Shown: positions 51,721 through 62,500, counted from the stretch's first letter. The stretch: 64,000 bases of DNA from Nitrospira_E sp052156535 (GCF_052156535.1 NZ_JBQKUP010000041.1:310001-374000); one strand, 5' to 3'. The notes: a model not told the origin generated them from the letters alone. Numbers and translations are program-made.

Positions 51721-52144
51721 CCTCACGTGCCCCCCTGCCGGATGATCAATCAAGACCTTCCCTTCTCGTGTGCAATAGAACACTCTAAGCCCTGCTATGG
51801 TGGAATTATTCGTACGATGCTCAACATTTCATTTGACCGGTAACACGGCCGGTATTTTCCGTAAGAATTTTTTGGTTTGGATTAAACGGGAGGAATAATC
51901 CTTGGTTGCGAAGTAAATGCCGCCATCGGAGAATTTCCTTTTTCGTGTCTTGTTGAAAAGTATCGGTGTAGGCCCTTCAAGAAATTCTGAAGTTTCAGGT
52001 ACGGGGTACCGAGGTAATGCATCCTTAAGTCACTCGGGTTGTTTTGTCAATCGTATTCTCACAACGGTGCAGTCCATTTCACCCTCTTCCAGTCGCTTCT
52101 ACCTGTGATGAGTCCTTTCTCTCTAGAACTGTGACCTTAACGAT
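51721..52144. other. Spacer upstream of the SulP gene, nothing recognised
   Basis: About 420 bases with no gene or clear regulatory site. The SulP promoter presumably lies here. Confidence 0.45.
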
Positions 52145-53806
52145 ATGATGCTGATCCACGGTCTTCATTTCCGCAACCTCAAAGGAGATGTTTTTGGAGG
52201 GGTAGTCGCGGCAGTTATCGCGGTCCCTTTAGCCTTGGCATTTGGCGTGGCTTCGGGTGCCGGTGCGGAAGCGGGTCTGTATGGTGCAATTTTTGTGGGA
52301 TTCTTTGCGGCGTTGTTTGGTGGAACTCCTGCACAGGCTTCAGGGCCAACGGGCCCCATGACAGTGGTGTTTGCGGGTCTCCTGGTCGAAATGGCCGGCA
52401 ACATGCAACTGGTGTATACGACCGTAATTTTAGGTGGAGTGGTCCTGATTGCAATGGGGATGTTAGGAATCGGACGGTATATCCGTCTTATGCCCTATCC
52501 CGTCATTTCCGGGTTTATGAGCGGCATTGGGGCCATCATTATTATTCTGCAAATCGGCCCCCTATTTGGGTATGCGGCTAAGCCAGGTGGGGTTATTCCC
52601 AATGTGATGGGTGTGGCGGAGTTTCTCACACAACCCGTACTGGATGCGGTCATATTGGCAGGCATCGCCTTGCTCATCACATATCTTACCCCCACATCTA
52701 TCGGAGGAGTGGTTCCACCACCGTTATTGGCTCTTTTGCTCTGTACACCAATCGCGAATGGCTTTTTCCCTGATGCACCGGTGATTGGTTCAGTCCCCTC
52801 TGATTTTCCGCCATTGCATTTCCCTGCGTTTGAAATCGAGTTCTTGCCTCTCATGCTAGAAGGGGCCTGTGTCTTTGCCCTACTGGGCTCGATTGACAGT
52901 TTGCTCACCTCCTTGGTGTGCGACAACATGACCCGCACTCAGCACAATTCCAACCGTGAACTCATTGGCCAGGGAATCGGCAATATGGTCGCAGGTCTTT
53001 TTGGTGGCTTGCCTGGTGCCGGTGCGACGATGCGGTCTGTGGCAAATATTCGATCCGGCGGGCGAACCCCAATTTCCGGTGCCTTAATGGGTCTTGTGCT
53101 GCTAGCCACATTGTTGTGGTTGGGTCCGCTGGCGGAAAAAATTCCGCTCGCGGTTCTGGCAGGCATACTGCTGAAGGTCGGGGTGGATATTATTGATTGG
53201 CGATTCTTGCAACATATCTGGGATGCCCCGAAGACGGATGTGGGCATTATGATTGTGGTCTTTGTGATTACTGTGGCGGTGGATTTAATCGCGGCTGTCG
53301 CGGTGGGTGTCGTCCTGGCGAGTTTACTTTTTGTTAAGGAAATGTCTGATTTGCAATTGGCCAATATGAATGTCATCACAGAGGTGCATGATGAATCACC
53401 GCTGGCACCTGAAGAAGTTAGCGTCATGGAACGCAACGCCGGGAAAATTTTGCTGATTCATGTGGATGGTCCGATGAGTTTTGGGTCAGCCAAAAACATG
53501 GTGCGTCGTTTAGAGACCGTGCCGGGATTGCGAAAGTTCACCAGTTGTGTTTTGGATTTATCGGACGTTTCGGCAATCGATGGGACAGCCGCATTAGCTA
53601 TCGATGATATGCTGCGTATCATTCGCGCCCACAAACAGCATTTATTTTTTGTGGGGATGCAACCTCACGTGATTCAAGCGTTAGAAGGGTTCCGGGTGCT
53701 ATCACATATTCAACCGGGTCATCGCTATGCAGAACGATTGTATGCGTTAAAACATGCGGCGCAGGCTGCCGGCTCCACACATCCCGATGATCTCTCGCCC
53801 ACTTGA
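52145..53806 (+). CDS. SulP-family inorganic anion transporter with STAS domain
   Basis: 553 residues. Transmembrane part: VVAAVIAVPLALAFGVASGA, ALFGGTPAQASGPTGPMTVV (the SulP signature GPTGPMT), QGIGNMVAGLFGGLPGAGAT and NIRSGGRTPISG. The C-terminal STAS domain begins about residue 430 (GKILLIHVDGPMSFGSAKNM, CVLDLSDVSAIDGTAALAID). SulP members move sulfate, bicarbonate or other anions; the actual ion is not evident. In a chemolithoautotroph bicarbonate uptake would make sense, but this is inference. Confidence 0.94.
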   Translation: MMLIHGLHFRNLKGDVFGGVVAAVIAVPLALAFGVASGAGAEAGLYGAIFVGFFAALFGGTPAQASGPTGPMTVVFAGLLVEMAGNMQLVYTTVILGGVVLIAMGMLGIGRYIRLMPYPVISGFMSGIGAIIIILQIGPLFGYAAKPGGVIPNVMGVAEFLTQPVLDAVILAGIALLITYLTPTSIGGVVPPPLLALLLCTPIANGFFPDAPVIGSVPSDFPPLHFPAFEIEFLPLMLEGACVFALLGSIDSLLTSLVCDNMTRTQHNSNRELIGQGIGNMVAGLFGGLPGAGATMRSVANIRSGGRTPISGALMGLVLLATLLWLGPLAEKIPLAVLAGILLKVGVDIIDWRFLQHIWDAPKTDVGIMIVVFVITVAVDLIAAVAVGVVLASLLFVKEMSDLQLANMNVITEVHDESPLAPEEVSVMERNAGKILLIHVDGPMSFGSAKNMVRRLETVPGLRKFTSCVLDLSDVSAIDGTAALAIDDMLRIIRAHKQHLFFVGMQPHVIQALEGFRVLSHIQPGHRYAERLYALKHAAQAAGSTHPDDLSPT

Positions 53807-54064
53807 CATTGTCGGTATCCGACCCCCATGGCTAAATCGCCAGCAATTTGAGGGCCTACCTCGCCCCTTCTTTTCCTGATACACAGATGAGGAAATACGA
53901 TGTGGTCCTGCCATCTGGAGCCCTGTTTGTTTTTTCTGAATCTAAGAGTGCGTAAAGTTGTGGTTGGCAAAAGTGGAAGAGATCGTTTGAGTGTTGACGA
54001 GGGGGTGTTTCCTTCCGCCTCGTCAACTCACGGGTCTTCGCCTATTGGGCAGGAATGCCCTATG

Positions 54065-54157
54065 TTATTTTTTTCCTTTTTTCTCGGCCCGCTTTTCCTT
54101 CATGGTTTTCGCTGGCTTTTTTTTGGTTTCTTTGCGTGCGTCCTGGCTCTTGCCCAT
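54065..54157 (-). CDS. Small basic protein (30 residues)
   Basis: MGKSQDARKETKKKPAKTMK followed by EKRAEKKGKK. Tiny Lys-rich proteins opening MGKSxDxKKExKKKPAKT are common in bacteria and often annotated as hypothetical; they may be ribosome- or nucleic-acid-associated. A longer frame starting at 54331 has no ribosome site and unconvincing content. The minus-strand start follows GGAGCACACCC-type sequence. Confidence 0.6.
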   Translation of the reverse strand: MGKSQDARKETKKKPAKTMKEKRAEKKGKK

Positions 54158-54427
54158 GGGTGTGCTCCTTGTGTTGTTAATGGTGCGGCTTTTCTGTGGT
54201 GCCGTTTGGAGGCGAATGGTAGCGAACCTGTGGGAAAAAGTATAGATGGTGTGGTGGGGAAAGTCGGAACGTATAGATGAGTCAATGCGGTGAGAGAGGG
54301 TCTTGACGAAATCCTCTAGTGGATGGGCCAATGCACGGGGTAGCGCTGGAAACGTTGGTGGGCGGCATGATAAAAACTAAAAATAATTGGGAGGGGTGTC
54401 CGACCTAAATTTCGAAAGGAGCGCACA

Positions 54428-55063
54428 ATGGCTGATCAATGGATGCTGCGTGGTGTCGAGTTCGCCAATTGCAACTGTAGCTATGGGTGTGGATGCCAGT
54501 TTAATGCCCCTTCGACGAACGGATTTTGCGAGGCAATGGGCTCGGGATATATTGAAGAGGGGTATTTTAATGACACGCGTTTGGATGGATTGAACTACGT
54601 CATGCTCTTGCAATGGCCGGGGGAAATTGCCCAAGGAAATGGAACTCAGCAGATTTTAATCGATGCGCGAGCGGATGCCTTGCAACGCGAAGCACTCCGA
54701 AAAATACTACATGGCGAGGCGACCGCCCCGGGAGCTACCCACTTTTTTGTATTCAATAGTACGATGTCTAACGTGTTGGAACCCCAGTTTGTTCCGATTG
54801 ATCTCTCCATAGATGTGGAGGCAAGACAGGCCACGGTAAACGTGCCGGGCTTGGTGGAATCGAAGGGGACACCCATCTCCAATCCTCATACCGGGAAAGA
54901 TCATCGCGCAAGAATTAATTTGCCGGAAGGATTTGAATATACCGTGGCCGAAGTGGGCAACGGGTCGACCAAGGCTCAAGCCGGAATTACATTGAACCTG
55001 TCTAATAGCTATGGGCAATTTAATATTCTTCACATGAATCAGGATGGCGTGATCAGAGCCTGA
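54428..55063 (+). CDS. DUF1326 family protein
   Basis: 211 residues after AAAGGAGCGCACA. The early Cys cluster GVEFANCNCSYGCGCQFNAP is the DUF1326 hallmark, with four Cys within eight residues, likely a metal site (copper is often suspected but unproven). The rest is beta-rich (NYVMLLQWPGEIAQGNGTQQ, TPISNPHTGKDHRARINLPE). It is followed by the DUF2182 membrane gene at 55342; this pair is conserved together in many bacteria. Confidence 0.9.
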   Translation: MADQWMLRGVEFANCNCSYGCGCQFNAPSTNGFCEAMGSGYIEEGYFNDTRLDGLNYVMLLQWPGEIAQGNGTQQILIDARADALQREALRKILHGEATAPGATHFFVFNSTMSNVLEPQFVPIDLSIDVEARQATVNVPGLVESKGTPISNPHTGKDHRARINLPEGFEYTVAEVGNGSTKAQAGITLNLSNSYGQFNILHMNQDGVIRA

Positions 55064-55341
55064 TTGGTGAGCGATACATCCTTTTTTTGTGAACGACTTT
55101 TTTCTCGCCCATCATTTATTTTCTGCCATGTTAAATGTGCCGAGTGTTGACGACGCCGTGGTGAGTCCCGTGTTGTGGCACAGGACAGCCCCAATTCGGT
55201 AATCTTTACAGTCGAGCCTACGCGGACCCGGCCCTTCTGGTGAGGAAGGGAGGGAGCTATCAGGCCAAAGTGTCCGCTTCCCGGTTATTCGACCTGCCTG
55301 TCAGTTGCTGATTGTTCCAGGGGTTCTTATAGTCCATTTCC
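55064..55341. other. Spacer between DUF1326 and DUF2182 genes
   Basis: Nothing recognised. The palindromic-looking CCGGTTATTCG stretch near 55280 is not strong. Confidence 0.4.
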
Positions 55342-56139
55342 ATGAACCCCTCTTCTCCTCCTTCTTTTCCTATGTTACCCAAGCGTGATCGAATCACGAT
55401 TCTCTCAGCTCTGATTGGGATAATTTTTTTGTCCTGGCTGTATGTCTTGTATCTCTGGGCGAAGATGCCCATGATGAATGCTGATGCTCCCGGGGCGATC
55501 ATGCAGTTACATCCATGGACGCCGGTGGATTTTGTGTTTGTGTACTTGATGTGGGCTGTCATGATGGTCGGGATGATGCTGCCCGGTGCCGTCCCGATGA
55601 CGTTGTTGTATGCAGGCATGGTTCGCAAGGCCGAACGGCAGGGTTCACTCATGGCTCCGACGGGGGCATTCGTGGCCGGGTATTTGGCTCTATGGAGTGT
55701 CTTTAGTGTAGGCGCGACTGTCGTGCAGTGGGGATTGCATGCAGCGGCCATGCTCTCACCCATGATGGTGGCCACAAGTCATGTGGTCGGTTCCGGGCTT
55801 TTAATTGTCGCTGGTCTGTATCAACTCACCCCGTGGAAGACTACGTGCTTAGATCATTGTCGGGCACCCGCTCATTTTATTGCCGAGCATTGGCGACCGG
55901 GCACTTCCGGCGCGTTTCGATTGGGACTGCATCATGGTGCATTTTGTCTCGGCTGCTGCTGGGCCTTGATGGGGCTGTTGTTTGTGGGTGGAGTGATGAA
56001 TGTGCTCTGGATCGCGGCGATTACCGTCTTTGTGCTTTTAGAAAAGATCTTGCCGGTCGGCGTCTGGAGCGGAGGATTGGGATGGGTGGCCGGGATCGGC
56101 CTCATTATGAGTGGGGTAGGCGTATTGGTTCTGGGGTAA
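55342..56139 (+). CDS. DUF2182 family metal-binding-type membrane protein
   Basis: 265 residues, about six membrane helices. Features of DUF2182: YLMWAVMMVGMMLPGAVPMT (WxVMMxAMMLPG), YQLTPWKTTCLDHCRAPAHF, and FRLGLHHGAFCLGCCWALMG with a CLGCCW motif and paired His. The Cys and His could bind a metal within the membrane. Family function is unknown. Association with DUF1326 suggests they act together, probably in metal (copper) handling; inferred. Confidence 0.9.
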   Translation: MNPSSPPSFPMLPKRDRITILSALIGIIFLSWLYVLYLWAKMPMMNADAPGAIMQLHPWTPVDFVFVYLMWAVMMVGMMLPGAVPMTLLYAGMVRKAERQGSLMAPTGAFVAGYLALWSVFSVGATVVQWGLHAAAMLSPMMVATSHVVGSGLLIVAGLYQLTPWKTTCLDHCRAPAHFIAEHWRPGTSGAFRLGLHHGAFCLGCCWALMGLLFVGGVMNVLWIAAITVFVLLEKILPVGVWSGGLGWVAGIGLIMSGVGVLVLG

Positions 56140-56183
56140 TGGGTTGTCAGTTTTGGGAATGTGCCCGTTTCACGACTGCTTCA

Positions 56184-57416
<1,233 letters not shown>

Positions 57417-57529
57417 GATATCAAATGACCGGGATGGAAGGAATGGGTTGAGTACGGTACGGGCTGTTGTTTGGGGCGCAAGCCCTGGGCTGTCAATAAA
57501 TGTTGGTACTTGGAAAGGTCTTGTCTGAT

Positions 57530-58030
57530 TTATGCTTGCTTCGCCTTGGCGTTGAGGAGTGCTGTGATGTCTGACTCAAGGTCTGAGGGTTTGGTTGCTG
57601 GGGCATAGCGTTCCTTGACCGCACCGGTTTGGTCCACCAGAAATTTCGTGAAGTTCCACTTGATGGCCTCTGATCCCAGTACTCCCGGTGCCTCGGCTTT
57701 GAGATGTTTGAAGAGGGGATGAGTATCGGGCCCATTCACGTCAACCTTGGCAAACATCGGAAAGGTCACTCCATAATTGGTTTGGCAGAACGTGAGGATT
57801 TCTTCGTTCTCCCCCGGGTCCTGGCTTCCAAACTGATTGCAGGGAAATCCGAGGATCTCCAGTCCTTGTGAATGATATTTTTTATAGAGATCTTCCAGCC
57901 CCTGAAACTGAGGGGTGAATCCGCATTTGGAGGCCGTATTGACGATCAGTAAGACTTTGCCCTTTTTGGGGGCGAGGGTTTCATCCTTTCCCTGAATGTT
58001 CCTGCAGGTGATGTCGTAAATGGTGCTCAT
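57530..58030 (-). CDS. Glutathione peroxidase (Cys type)
   Basis: 166 residues. Active-site set: NTASKCGFTPQFQGLEDLYK (peroxidatic Cys), FPCNQFGSQDPGENEEI (Gln) and IKWNFTKFLVDQTG (Trp, Asn), the GPx tetrad. Bacterial enzymes of this type reduce peroxides, probably with thioredoxin rather than glutathione. It has no signal peptide, so it is cytosolic. It lies 114 bases downstream of glgC's start on the same strand but further from it, likely separately expressed. Confidence 0.95.
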   Translation of the reverse strand: MSTIYDITCRNIQGKDETLAPKKGKVLLIVNTASKCGFTPQFQGLEDLYKKYHSQGLEILGFPCNQFGSQDPGENEEILTFCQTNYGVTFPMFAKVDVNGPDTHPLFKHLKAEAPGVLGSEAIKWNFTKFLVDQTGAVKERYAPATKPSDLESDITALLNAKAKQA

Positions 58031-58354
58031 GGGTTTTATGCCTTTACTGTGGTTGAGTGGATGAATGGTTGTGGTGTGACATGTGACTGGACATTCACCC
58101 TACAATGGTAACATTCGAATACCAGGTTGGGCACGTGAGGGAAGCAGGAAAATTTGACAGGATATGGATTGTACTGTAACCTAAGCATTGTTCTTGTCGA
58201 TTCGGTCCGACGACGGGAACATTCAATTAATCTTCGGGCCCCGCGATCGTATCGCGACCAGATCCTGCTCGGAGCGGACTTCCCACCTGATTCTGCTTCA
58301 CTCGGTTTTCTGAACCCGCTTACATACGATCCTTGTAACAAAAGGAATAGTTTT

Positions 58355-59626
58355 ATGTCTTCAACTGCGTTGTCACAGTTTGGTGCGCTTGGTGTGTCTG
58401 CTACTTTGGTTGGGGTGTTGAATAAACTCGGTTTAACGGAACCGACCCCGATTCAAGTCCAGGCCATCCCTCCGGCTTTGGAAGGTCGGGATGTGCTGGG
58501 GTGTGCCCAGACCGGCACCGGAAAAACCGCGGCCTTTGTCATTCCTATCATTGAACGATTGGTAGATGGTCCTAAGGGCCACCCTCGCGCGATGATTTTA
58601 GCGCCAACCCGGGAGTTGGCATTTCAAATTCAAGAAACCGTTGATAAGTTCGGGCGTGTGCGCGGGATTTTTGCAACCACGTTGGTGGGTGGTGCTGATA
58701 TGCATGCGCAAGTTCGTGGATTACGGCAACGTCCCGATATCATCGTGGCGACGCCGGGTCGCCTCCTCGACCATATGTGGCAGGGGACAGTTTCGTTTGC
58801 CAAGCTTCGGATGGTGGTCCTCGACGAAGCCGATCGGATGCTTGATATGGGGTTTGCGCCTCAGCTCAATCAAATCATTGAGGCATTACCGGAAACCCGG
58901 CAAACCTTACTCTTCTCGGCAACTATGCCGAATAATTTGGCTGATTTGGCTCGGATGTCTCTTAACGATCCGTTTAAAGCCCTGGTGGCGAAATCGGCCA
59001 CACCGGCTGAAGGCGTCACTCATACGGTGCATCATACTGCCAATTCCGATAAAACCTCACTCCTGCTATCCATTTTAAAGGAGACAGAGGGGTCGGTCCT
59101 TGTCTTTACCCGGACCAAGCATCGGGCTGACCGGATCGGGGAAACCCTGGAAAAGGTCGGTTGTCGCGTGGCGGTGTTACATGCGGGACGACGGCTGCCC
59201 CAACGCCGTGCGGCGTTGGAAGGGTTTCGCCGGGGACGGTTTGAAATTTTAGTTGCGACCGATATTGCCGCCCGTGGGTTGGACGTGGACAATATTCAAC
59301 ATGTGATCAATTATGATTTGCCTCATGTGCCGGAAGATTATATCCATCGTATTGGTCGGACGGCGCGGAAGAATACCAAAGGTTGGGCCACGAGTTTTGT
59401 GACCGGTGAAGACAATCGTTCGTTACGAATGATTGAAAAATTGCTGGGAAAGGCGGTTCCCTGCGCCCCTGGAAGCCGTCCGCCTATGCCGGCTATTGCA
59501 CCGGAGAGACGTGGGCCTCGGCCGAATTCCGCGGGTAGAGGATTTGGTACTCCTCGATCGGGGAGCCCTGGCAGGCATGATCGACCGGCTGTTCGTCGAC
59601 CGCGTCCGTCTACCTTAGCTTCCTAA
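58355..59626 (+). CDS. DEAD-box RNA helicase (RhlE type)
   Basis: 423 residues from the ATG at 58355; a frame extending from 58154 lacks signals. Helicase motifs in order: AQTGTGKTAAF (I), APTRELAFQIQ (Ia), PGRLLDHMWQ (Ib), VVLDEADRMLDMG (II), FSATMPN (III), VFTRTKHRAD (IV), VATDIAARGLDVDN (V) and HRIGRTARK (VI). The Arg/Pro/Gly-rich tail (APERRGPRPNSAGRGF) binds RNA. It unwinds RNA in the cytosol, for example in ribosome assembly or cold adaptation. An intrinsic terminator follows at 59682. Confidence 0.95.
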   Translation: MSSTALSQFGALGVSATLVGVLNKLGLTEPTPIQVQAIPPALEGRDVLGCAQTGTGKTAAFVIPIIERLVDGPKGHPRAMILAPTRELAFQIQETVDKFGRVRGIFATTLVGGADMHAQVRGLRQRPDIIVATPGRLLDHMWQGTVSFAKLRMVVLDEADRMLDMGFAPQLNQIIEALPETRQTLLFSATMPNNLADLARMSLNDPFKALVAKSATPAEGVTHTVHHTANSDKTSLLLSILKETEGSVLVFTRTKHRADRIGETLEKVGCRVAVLHAGRRLPQRRAALEGFRRGRFEILVATDIAARGLDVDNIQHVINYDLPHVPEDYIHRIGRTARKNTKGWATSFVTGEDNRSLRMIEKLLGKAVPCAPGSRPPMPAIAPERRGPRPNSAGRGFGTPRSGSPGRHDRPAVRRPRPSTLAS

Positions 59627-59867
59627 CACCTCACACGCATGCTCTTTGTTTATTTCTGAAAGAGTCCTTGCGAGTTTTCCTGAAGCCCGGATCATTCTGG
59701 TCCGGGCTTCATTTTTTTAAGGGGCTCCGTCTCTCCACTTCCCTTGCCTTCTCATTTTCTTTCAAGTCGTGACTCCACGTCGTTCGTGGTCCTTTAATAG
59801 AGCTGTAGAAAGCCTGTGTTACAGGTTTCTCGTATGAAAAAGTCCAGCGCCTGTGCCTCGTACTGTG
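59627..59867. other. Spacer holding the helicase terminator
   Basis: Carries the intrinsic terminator 59682-59718. No gene. The next 160 bases hold a transporter remnant. Confidence 0.5.
59682..59718 (+). terminator. Intrinsic terminator after the DEAD-box gene
   Basis: Stem GAAGCCCGGA with TCCGGGCTTC around TCATTCTGG, then seven T. A good rho-independent terminator. Confidence 0.85.
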
Positions 59868-60026
59868 CCTTTGGTGGTTGGGGGGCCAGAAAAACGGGTT
59901 TGGTTTGGGAATCGCAATCCTTTAGGGCAAGTCATGGGTCTCGTGGGGGAATATCGTTTTCGTATCGTGGGTGTCATGAAGACCCAGGGGCAGGATTGTG
60001 GACTTGATCCTGATAAAGTCGCGTAA
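59868..60026 (+). pseudogene. Fragment of a MacB-type ABC transporter permease
   Basis: One frame reads PLVVGGPEKRVWFGNRNPLG, then QVMGLVGEYRFRIVGVMKTQ and GQDCGLDPDKVA before TAA at 60024. NPLGQ, FRIVGVM and the GLDPDxV pattern match the periplasmic domain of MacB/FtsX-type permeases. There is no start, no signal and no membrane segment, and the flanks do not continue it. It is a remnant of a longer gene, without visible partner genes here. Confidence 0.55.
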
Positions 60027-60234
60027 GTCATGGCATGAAGATGTTTTATCCCAACGAGTTGATGAAAATTAATGTGGGCTATGTGTCTCTTAGTGCAGGT
60101 GCTGGAAAGACTGATGGAAGAGAGTAGATGGTTCCTTCCCAACCGTCGTCGAGGAATGGAAGATTTTACTATGAATTTTGCAATAGAATTCGACGATGGG
60201 GACGTCTTTTTACTTTTAGAAGGAGGTGTTGACG

Positions 60235-60633
60235 ATGCGTGTCCTATCTTGGATCACTCGACTGAGTGTCGGCCTGTTGTGTCTGGGACTCGTTGCGGCT
60301 TGCGCTTCTCATTCAACTGGAAATACCAATCCACACGTGGCGGAAGCCGCCGCGCATGCACAGGAAGCCGTCGATCATGGCGGCATGGGGCATGCCGATG
60401 CGGTCGTGACCCATGCGGAAGCCTCCCTTCAACATGCGCAGGCCGCGAAAAAGGACATGACGAATCCTCACCTTGATGCGGCCATGGCCGAATTAGGGGA
60501 GGCTATTACACATGGCCAAGCCGGGCATGCTGATGTGGCAACCGATCATGCCAAATCTGCGGTGATGCATTTAAAGGAAATTAATGGAATGACGCCCACC
60601 GCCGGAGGGTATAACAGCGGAGGGTATTATTGA
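60235..60633 (+). CDS. His-rich periplasmic lipoprotein similar to SmbP
   Basis: 132 residues from the ATG at 60235, after AAGGAGGTG. Lipoprotein signal ending LVAAC. The mature protein is a helical repeat with many His: AAAHAQEAVDHGGMGHADAV, VTHAEASLQHAQAAKK and HGQAGHADVATDHAKSAVMH. This pattern is that of SmbP, a small periplasmic metal-binding protein described in Nitrosomonas europaea, which binds copper and other divalent metals. A chaperone or sequestering role for metal is likely by similarity. Confidence 0.82.
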   Translation: MRVLSWITRLSVGLLCLGLVAACASHSTGNTNPHVAEAAAHAQEAVDHGGMGHADAVVTHAEASLQHAQAAKKDMTNPHLDAAMAELGEAITHGQAGHADVATDHAKSAVMHLKEINGMTPTAGGYNSGGYY

Positions 60634-60681
60634 AGTGGCTCTCTGTTTCATGTTTCTGCCAGAAGTGATGATAGGACGGGG

Positions 60682-60719
60682 ATCCAAGGACCCCGCCAAT
60701 TCCGGCGGGGCACTTGGAT
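60682..60719. terminator. Bidirectional terminator-like palindrome
   Basis: Outer arms ATCCAAG and CTTGGAT enclose inner arms CCCCGCC (60691-60697) and GGCGGGG (60704-60710). It lies between two convergent genes, where a two-way terminator is expected, though T-runs are lacking. Confidence 0.6.
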
Positions 60720-60736
60720 GCAATATTCTCCCAACG

Positions 60737-61276
60737 TTAGGGAGCCGTGGCAGTTTTGACGTCCAAAATTTTCACGTCAAAATAGAGCGTTTTCCCCGCT
60801 AAAGGGTGATTGAAGTCTAAGACGACCACCTGTTCTTTTACTTCCGTTACTGTCGGGTGTACGACACGGCCTTGTCCGTCCTTCCCTTGTAATTGCACCC
60901 CGACCTTCCGTGCATCAGGTGGAATTTGGTCAATGGGAACTTCCTGAATGGCCTGAGGGTCGACCTTACCATACCCCTCTTCAGGGGCAACGGTGACTTG
61001 TTTGCGTTCTCCCGCCTTCATTCCATCCAGGGCCGTTTCCAGGCCAGGAATAATTTGGTGAGATCCCTGAGTAAATGTCAGAGGTTCTCCTCCTACGTTG
61101 GAGTCGAGGACCTCTTTGTTTTCCAAGGTCAATGTGTACTCCATTGAAATGGACTTTCCTTCAGAAACGGTCATGGGTGAGCCTCCCTCTTGAGAATCTG
61201 CCTGCGCAGACGTGGTCATCGCTGAGGCCACCAGCAAGGAGCAACATACAACCCGGGCTAATACATGCAGTGCCAT
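60737..61276 (-). CDS. FKBP-type peptidyl-prolyl isomerase (SlyD-like), exported
   Basis: 179 residues from the ATG at 61276, after GGAGGATCAGTCTC; a TTG at 61294 is less likely. A signal peptide (cleavage near TSAQAD) directs it to the periplasm. FKBP core: SISMEYTLTLENKEVLDSNV, GEPLTFTQGSHQIIPGLETA, LDGMKAGERKQVTVAPEEGY and VLDFNHPLAGKTLYFDVKIL. The insert-in-flap segment and the HPLAG signature are SlyD/FkpB-like. It accelerates proline isomerisation of exported proteins. Confidence 0.93.
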   Translation of the reverse strand: MALHVLARVVCCSLLVASAMTTSAQADSQEGGSPMTVSEGKSISMEYTLTLENKEVLDSNVGGEPLTFTQGSHQIIPGLETALDGMKAGERKQVTVAPEEGYGKVDPQAIQEVPIDQIPPDARKVGVQLQGKDGQGRVVHPTVTEVKEQVVVLDFNHPLAGKTLYFDVKILDVKTATAP

Positions 61277-61679
61277 GAGACTGATCCTCCGCAAAAATTA
61301 TGGCTGATATAACAGTTGGCTGGAAAAGAGGGCGGTTGAAAATGAGGGGGTAAATAACCGGACGCTTCCAGGCTGTTGTGAACGAATATTGTAATTTATC
61401 AGAAAAATAAATAGCTTGGCTATGAGATCAGGAAATATCCTGTTGCTGTATTCCACATGACGGCTGGACCTGTCACCAAAAAGCATTGAGGAAGAATATC
61501 ATGAAGTAAAGAGAGCAGGAGGGTATAAGGGAGTGTGATTTGGGTTCTGTGACTATTGCTGAGCCGGCAACCCCGATATAATGCGTCCATCGGCGTTCAG
61601 CGCTAAGGTTTTTGATCATGAGAAGTCTGTGTAGTGGTCTTCAGATATCTCTCCTTGACTGGAGGAGGAAAGGCTTGCA
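61277..61679. other. Spacer between divergent FKBP and oxidoreductase genes
   Basis: About 400 bases with no convincing gene; it must contain both promoters. GGAGGAGGAAAGG at its right end is the ribosome site for the next gene. Confidence 0.5.
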
Positions 61680-62324
61680 ATGGAACCCAACGAACGGATG
61701 GTGAAAGCGAAGCAACAGGTTGCTCAACATCGGCGGGAATTCTCCTGTCGAGAGGTGGATGAACCTCAGGATGAACGGGTTCCGCCCGGCCAACATGTGG
61801 TGAATAATTTTCCGGTCCTGGATTTGGGCTGTAAGCCGGAGATCGTGCTAGCGGAATGGGCCTTAAGTATTGATGGGTGCGTGGCCAATCCGCTGACATG
61901 GGATTGGGAAACCTTTGAACGGCAGCCTCAGGTGCAGATCACTGCTGACTTTCACTGTGTCACCTCCTGGACCATGTTGGATAATGAATGGAGAGGTGTG
62001 AGTTTTCAGCATCTCTTGGAATTGGTTCGTCCCTTGCCCGAGGCAAAGTTTGTGTTATTCGAAGCGTTTGATGAGTACACAACCAATGTCACTCTCAAGG
62101 TTTGCGACGATGAGGATGTGCTTCTGGCTACCCATTGGAATGGAAGGCCATTGACCAGAGACCACGGTGGACCCGTACGCGTCATTATTCCCAAACGCTA
62201 CGGTTGGAAAGGGGCAAAATGGGTCAAAAAAATTACGTTTTCCGATCACGATCAAAAGGGATTTTGGGAAGTGCGCGGATATTCCAATACCGCACTTCCA
62301 TGGGACAATGACCGGTATGGGTGA
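61680..62324 (+). CDS. Molybdopterin-dependent oxidoreductase domain protein (sulfite oxidase/MsrP-like)
   Basis: 214 residues. Starts MEPNERMVKAKQQVAQHRRE without a signal peptide. Core: LSIDGCVANPLTWDWETFER, QVQITADFHCVTSWTMLDNE with the Cys that ligates molybdenum in this family, GVSFQHLLELVRP, then HGGPVRVIIPKRYGWKGAKW and WVKKITFSDHDQKGFWEVRG. This is the Oxidored_molyb fold as in MsrP/YedY catalytic subunits. Membrane and haem partners are not adjacent. The substrate is unknown; reduction of oxidised thiols or sulfite chemistry is possible. Confidence 0.9.
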   Translation: MEPNERMVKAKQQVAQHRREFSCREVDEPQDERVPPGQHVVNNFPVLDLGCKPEIVLAEWALSIDGCVANPLTWDWETFERQPQVQITADFHCVTSWTMLDNEWRGVSFQHLLELVRPLPEAKFVLFEAFDEYTTNVTLKVCDDEDVLLATHWNGRPLTRDHGGPVRVIIPKRYGWKGAKWVKKITFSDHDQKGFWEVRGYSNTALPWDNDRYG

Positions 62325-62500
62325 TCGAAGGAGGAACCCCCTCCGTTTTTAACGAACAGAAATGAGAGGTTAACGGTACGCGGTGGCTCACGGGGGTCAG
62401 TCGTAAAAATAGGCTTTTGAGGGGTTCAATATGTCCTATGGATGTGGCATAATCCCGCTCGTTTCCTCAAGAAATCCTACAAGTTAAAAAGGAGAAACTC

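Noticed and set aside
59819..60142. A 107-codon minus-strand frame near the MacB remnant
   Set aside because: No start signal, low-complexity Ser/Thr/Pro content and antisense to the transporter remnant.
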